This document shows, piece after piece, positions 5,407-8,495 of a stretch of 8,495 nt of DNA (its first letter is position 1; each line of letters opens with the position of its first letter). The DNA is from Acidobacteriota bacterium (GTDB taxonomy: Bacteria > Acidobacteriota > Vicinamibacteria > Vicinamibacterales > 2-12-FULL-66-21): contig JACDBQ010000703.1 in NCBI GenBank assembly GCA_013694845.1, forward strand, positions 1 to 8,495, in the 5' to 3' direction. The position numbers were made by a program, and so were the translations under genes. The notes beneath the pieces are model-generated. The model saw only the letters and a list, made by a program, of their open reading frames with translations. It did no database searches and was not told the origin of the DNA.

Positions 5407-6819
5407 TTAGTCGTTGTTGTCCGGCATCGTCGGCAGGAGCGCCGCCTGCTGCCGTGCGATCGCGCTCAGTTCCTGCTCGGCGGAAACGCCTTCCCGGGTC
5501 CAGCCACCACGCTGAAGCTGGGCATAGAACGTCTCGAACGCGATCGCATCCGTTTGCAGCAGGAGCATCAATGCCTTGACGTCCTCCGGGGTAGCTTTCA
5601 ACGTAAAAAAGTCGTCGTTCAAATCCACGCGAATCGCGGGGTCCATCTCGCCGGTGCCCATCCACCAGCAGTGCCATCGCAGCACGCGGCTGAATGCCGC
5701 CGAAATCGCACGGGCGATGGTGCGGAGACTCGCCGTCTCAGACGCAAACTTCAGTCGCGCACTGGTCGCCGTCTCCGCCGCCTGCGCCGTCGGAGCATCG
5801 AGCAGCAGCTTGCCGCCCAGCAGCGCCATCTGCCGTTCCTTCGCGGCCATCGCGTCTCGAATCGCGGCCAGACCGGCGCCGGTGAATTCGAGCATCCCGG
5901 CCTTGCCGCCTGCTTCGAGGTCCCACGCGACGGAACTCCCGATCTTGAGTGGGGTGGTGGTCTTCGATCCACTGACCCACGGCGTCGGCAATGCTGTCAG
6001 GAACAAGCCCCACCCGAGATCGGCGGAGTGCAGATAGTGGTCGAGCACGAGCTGCGCGAGATCTTCCAAGGGGGGTTTCGCCACATCCGCCGCGATGCCG
6101 CTCGGGCCGATGAAGCTGAACGGAATGACGTCGAGCGGTTGCCCCCGCCGCGTCGGCTCTACCCACCCGCCAGACACCCACGGCGTCTGCGCCGGATCGA
6201 CGATCAACGCCGGATCGGACCGCGTCCAAATGCGCGTCCGATACGTGGCGTCGATCAACGCGAGTTCGCGATACTGCGGCACAATCGTCTGCCCGAACCC
6301 GTCCGCCGTGGGCACGACGACGGTTTCACGGATCACGAGGTGCACCAATTGATCCGGGTCATTGCCAACCCGCGCCGTCCGCCAATTGATGATGGCTTCG
6401 GCCTCCACGAGTACCCAGTAGGGACGCCCGCCCGCGATCGGCATGTCGAGCAGGATCCCGCACCGCCCGGTGGTGAGCACTTCGCCGACCGCCCAGATCG
6501 CGGCGTCCTCCACGGTCTCATCGCCACTCCACGTCACATCAGCGAGGTGCGGCACGAGCGCCGAGGGCACGCCCTGCACGATCGGCGTGCGCGTAAACAC
6601 GGTCCCGCACAGCGCCTGAATCGTGCGCCCGAGCGCCGGAAATAGGGCAGCACGACGCAGGTAGACCGCGTAGTTCGGCGTGGTCATCCCGCTCGGCTGG
6701 GGCAGGAAGAGGCGGCCCTTTGCTTTGACCGCCCGGGAACCCGCCGCAACGGTGCGGCAGAGATCCCAGACCGCCTCCGCCGCCGCAAACGAGGGGTGAA
6801 CTGTTGATACATCAGGCAT
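5407..6819 (-). CDS. Phage portal protein, DUF4055 family (470 aa)
   Basis: The N-terminal ~80 residues carry the hallmarks of the DUF4055 phage portal family: HP-x-F near residue 8, a W-x-x-C-R-x-x-x-A-G segment, an LP-x-x-SG turn, Y-x-x-YL-x-RA and G-R-T-x-x-x-L-x-G-x-V-F-x-x-x-P. The length fits a portal. Portals form the dodecameric ring at the capsid vertex through which terminase pumps DNA. The C-terminal half includes a helical stretch (AIRDAMAAKERQMALLGGKLL) typical of portal stem/wing regions. Start ATG 6819 has GAGG 6 bases upstream and lies 10 bases after the terminase stop, so terminase and portal are almost certainly co-expressed. The gene looks complete. Family assignment is from recalled pattern, not a search. 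Confidence 0.85.
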   Translation of the reverse strand: MPDVSTVHPSFAAAEAVWDLCRTVAAGSRAVKAKGRLFLPQPSGMTTPNYAVYLRRAALFPALGRTIQALCGTVFTRTPIVQGVPSALVPHLADVTWSGDETVEDAAIWAVGEVLTTGRCGILLDMPIAGGRPYWVLVEAEAIINWRTARVGNDPDQLVHLVIRETVVVPTADGFGQTIVPQYRELALIDATYRTRIWTRSDPALIVDPAQTPWVSGGWVEPTRRGQPLDVIPFSFIGPSGIAADVAKPPLEDLAQLVLDHYLHSADLGWGLFLTALPTPWVSGSKTTTPLKIGSSVAWDLEAGGKAGMLEFTGAGLAAIRDAMAAKERQMALLGGKLLLDAPTAQAAETATSARLKFASETASLRTIARAISAAFSRVLRWHCWWMGTGEMDPAIRVDLNDDFFTLKATPEDVKALMLLLQTDAIAFETFYAQLQRGGWTREGVSAEQELSAIARQQAALLPTMPDNND

Positions 6820-6829
6820 GCTGTTCCTC

Positions 6830-8224
6830 TCATCGCTGAAATAGTTCAGGGTGGTCGTATTCGTTCTCCGACCACCAGGGCTCTACCGGCTGCCCCGTGA
6901 ACATGTCGAACATCCGCGGGTCCCGGCGTGCCGACCCGGCCCCCGCAAGCACCAGCGCCCCGGCTGCAGCGTTGATAACGTCGTCGTGGCCGCCGGGCGG
7001 ATGGTCGATCGAGTCTTTCCCCCCGCGAGCGGTTCGTCGTTCCAAATTCGCGAGCTGTGTCAGCAGGCGCGGATGGTCGAGCAGCTCGCAGCCGCTGCTG
7101 TTGATGATCGGCAACAGGTCCCGGTAGATATCCGACTTCGACCGCTCGCTCGGCTCCACGCGAACGCCGTGCTTGCGCATCTGCTCGACCGGGAATTGCC
7201 CGGCCCACCGATCCGCCGTCGCCGTCGTGATGCCGTAGGCCGACAGCGTTGCGGCAAACTCCGCGCAGACCTGCTCCGGGCTGAAGGGCGGGCGGATCTC
7301 CCGAATCAGATCCAGCACGGCGATGGTGCGACCGTCCCTCGGCTCCGAGTGCGCGATCGTTTCGACCGCGCTATCCCCGCCGATGGCGCCGCCGGCAAAG
7401 TCGAGGAACCCGCCGTAGCGCACACCCGCCACCCGGGGGAGCTCCAGTCGGCCCGGCACTACGACGGCCTCGACAGCCTCACGCGAGATGAAGCCCTCTA
7501 CATCCGATCGAAACTGCGCCCCATACTCCGCCGCCGCGCTCGCTGCGTCATCGCTGTAGGCCCGGGCGACGGCCTCCGGATCGAACGTCGGATTGAGATC
7601 CAGCGTGGGCGCTTGCACGACTACGACGGCCTCGTCACCGTGGGCGTGATGCTTCTGCCACGCCGACCAGAGCACGCCCTTGCGTGCGTAGGGACTACTG
7701 ACCACTACGAGCAGCGAACCGGGCACGCGGGCCAGTGCCGGTCGCACCGCCCGCAGCAGTTCGACGTCGGGATTGACGCCCTGGTCAGTCGGGAGGAAGG
7801 CGGCTTCCTCCACGATGACGAGCGCATAGGCGCGGCCACGCGGTGCCGCGATGCTGGCCGTGATGACTTCAACGATGATGCCGTTCGACAGCTCAATGGA
7901 GTCCTTCGTTTCCGCGACGATCAACGCGGCCAGCGCCGGCACGGAGCGAAGCAATCCCAGCGTGTAGCGAAAAGTAATCGCCGCCTGCTTTCGATCCGGG
8001 GCGAACACGCCGATGTAGATCGACTCACCAGGTGCGCGGGCGTATTCCCGAGAGGCACAGCAGCACGCGATCAAGGCCACGATCCGACTCTTCCCGGCTC
8101 CGCGTCCGATGATGCCGTAGAACTCTCGGACGTTCGGCGTGAGACGGGTGAGCACACCACGCCAGCCATTCCAGCTCGCGGCTCGAAACTCCGGGAACAG
8201 ATCCATGAAGGCGACCGGCGTCAT
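6830..8224 (-). CDS. Phage terminase large subunit (464 aa)
   Basis: This is the ATPase-nuclease that packages DNA into the prohead through the portal. The ATPase domain has Walker A GRGAGKS (residues 40-46), a Walker B-like YALVIVEEAAF (133-143, E139-E140 in place of the usual Asp-Glu) and a coupling-type VVVSSPY (173-179). The nuclease domain has acidic residues at expected positions: D275 in GFLDFAGG, D338 in TADRW and D414/D415 in GGHDDVINAAAGAL. The start at 8224 overlaps the preceding stop as ATGA; an open reading to 8341 lies inside the preceding gene and is rejected. The portal gene follows after 10 bases. The length suits the family and no disruption is visible. Packaging type (cos or headful) cannot be told from sequence alone. 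Confidence 0.93.
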   Translation of the reverse strand: MTPVAFMDLFPEFRAASWNGWRGVLTRLTPNVREFYGIIGRGAGKSRIVALIACCCASREYARAPGESIYIGVFAPDRKQAAITFRYTLGLLRSVPALAALIVAETKDSIELSNGIIVEVITASIAAPRGRAYALVIVEEAAFLPTDQGVNPDVELLRAVRPALARVPGSLLVVVSSPYARKGVLWSAWQKHHAHGDEAVVVVQAPTLDLNPTFDPEAVARAYSDDAASAAAEYGAQFRSDVEGFISREAVEAVVVPGRLELPRVAGVRYGGFLDFAGGAIGGDSAVETIAHSEPRDGRTIAVLDLIREIRPPFSPEQVCAEFAATLSAYGITTATADRWAGQFPVEQMRKHGVRVEPSERSKSDIYRDLLPIINSSGCELLDHPRLLTQLANLERRTARGGKDSIDHPPGGHDDVINAAAGALVLAGAGSARRDPRMFDMFTGQPVEPWWSENEYDHPELFQR

Positions 8225-8495
8225 GATCGGGTCGCCTCGGCGAGCCGGGTCGCTTCGCTCACCGCCTGACGAACCGCCTCCAGCGGATCGACGCGCTTGG
8301 GCTGCCGGTGGACGCCGATGCGCTGCGCGTATCGATCCCATCGGTCCAGAGTCTCGAGCCAGCGGCTGAACGTGTTGCGGACCCTGCCCTTTGTGGTGAA
8401 CATCCCGCGTTGCGCCAGGTCCGAGGCCAGCAGCCGCGTGACGGTTTCCAACTCCGCCATGCGGCGGACGTAGCCCGCTTCGATGGCCGTGAGGT
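8221..8495 (-). CDS. Putative terminase small subunit, 5' part outside window
   Basis: The last 90 residues are visible and the frame remains open to the right window edge, so the ATG at 8460 is probably internal. The segment is helical and basic (YVRRMAELETVTRLLASDLA, then TTKGRVRNTFSRWLETLDRW and YAQRIGV), recalling the C-terminal part of P27-like small terminase subunits. In these, a short helix with a G-x-V(R)N motif is followed by an oligomerisation helix and a final LG/IG-x turn. Its stop overlaps the large-subunit start (ATGA), the usual order. It would recognise the packaging initiation site and assemble as a ring. The family call is moderate because the DNA-binding N terminus is not seen. 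Confidence 0.65.
   Translation of the reverse strand, partial: LTAIEAGYVRRMAELETVTRLLASDLAQRGMFTTKGRVRNTFSRWLETLDRWDRYAQRIGVHRQPKRVDPLEAVRQAVSEATRLAEATRS

Noticed and set aside
5221..6645. Long + strand open reading (474 aa) opposite the portal gene
   Set aside because: It is the antisense shadow of the portal and 211-aa genes: rich in Arg, His and Pro, with no domain, and the opposite strand has clear ribosome binding sites and family motifs.
6851..8269. Long + strand open reading (472 aa) opposite the terminase gene
   Set aside because: It mirrors the high-GC terminase frame and is Arg/Asp-rich without motifs; the - strand has Walker and nuclease motifs.
1..8495. CRISPR array, insertion sequence ends, toxin-antitoxin pair
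   Set aside because: No regularly spaced short repeats, no transposase or terminal inverted repeats, and the ribbon-helix-helix gene has no adjacent toxin-like partner.

Overview
The window looks like a high-GC bacterial chromosome joined to the left end of an integrated phage-like element. The host side (about 1-1269, + strand) carries the end of a VCBS/FG-GAP repeat protein gene and an intact tRNA-Leu(UAA) gene. The repeat protein, high GC and encoded CCA suggest a Gram-negative, GC-rich soil-type lineage such as Acidobacteriota or Proteobacteria, but no gene here fixes the taxon.

From about 1270 to the right edge every supported gene is on the - strand. Read in transcription order (right to left) they are: putative terminase small subunit (cut by the window edge), terminase large subunit, DUF4055-type portal protein, a 211-aa helical protein of unknown role (possible head component), an 86-aa zinc-ribbon protein, a gap of about 275 bases with no convincing gene, a 275-aa protein with N-terminal zinc-binding Cys clusters, a 90-aa Cys-containing protein, a 70-aa Cys4 zinc-finger protein, a ribbon-helix-helix DNA-binding protein and a tyrosine integrase. 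The integrase stop codon lies 10 bases from the tRNA 3' end. This is the classic arrangement of an element integrated into a tRNA 3' end, so attL should lie within the tRNA; attR is outside the window.

Tight spacing and ATGA overlaps (terminase small/large; 211-aa gene/zinc-ribbon gene) indicate a co-transcribed packaging module. The ribbon-helix-helix and integrase genes probably form a separate unit: an AT-rich intergenic stretch at 2815-2880 has a plausible promoter overlapped by an 18-bp inverted repeat.

The main oddity is layout. DNA-packaging genes (terminase, portal) are followed by a run of four small Cys-rich proteins and then the integrase and attachment site, with no capsid, protease, head-tail connector or tail gene after the portal. 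Either the morphogenesis genes lie elsewhere in the element (attP splitting the module), or the element is a satellite or a deleted prophage. The host repeat-protein gene also appears to be frameshifted by a two-base CA expansion.
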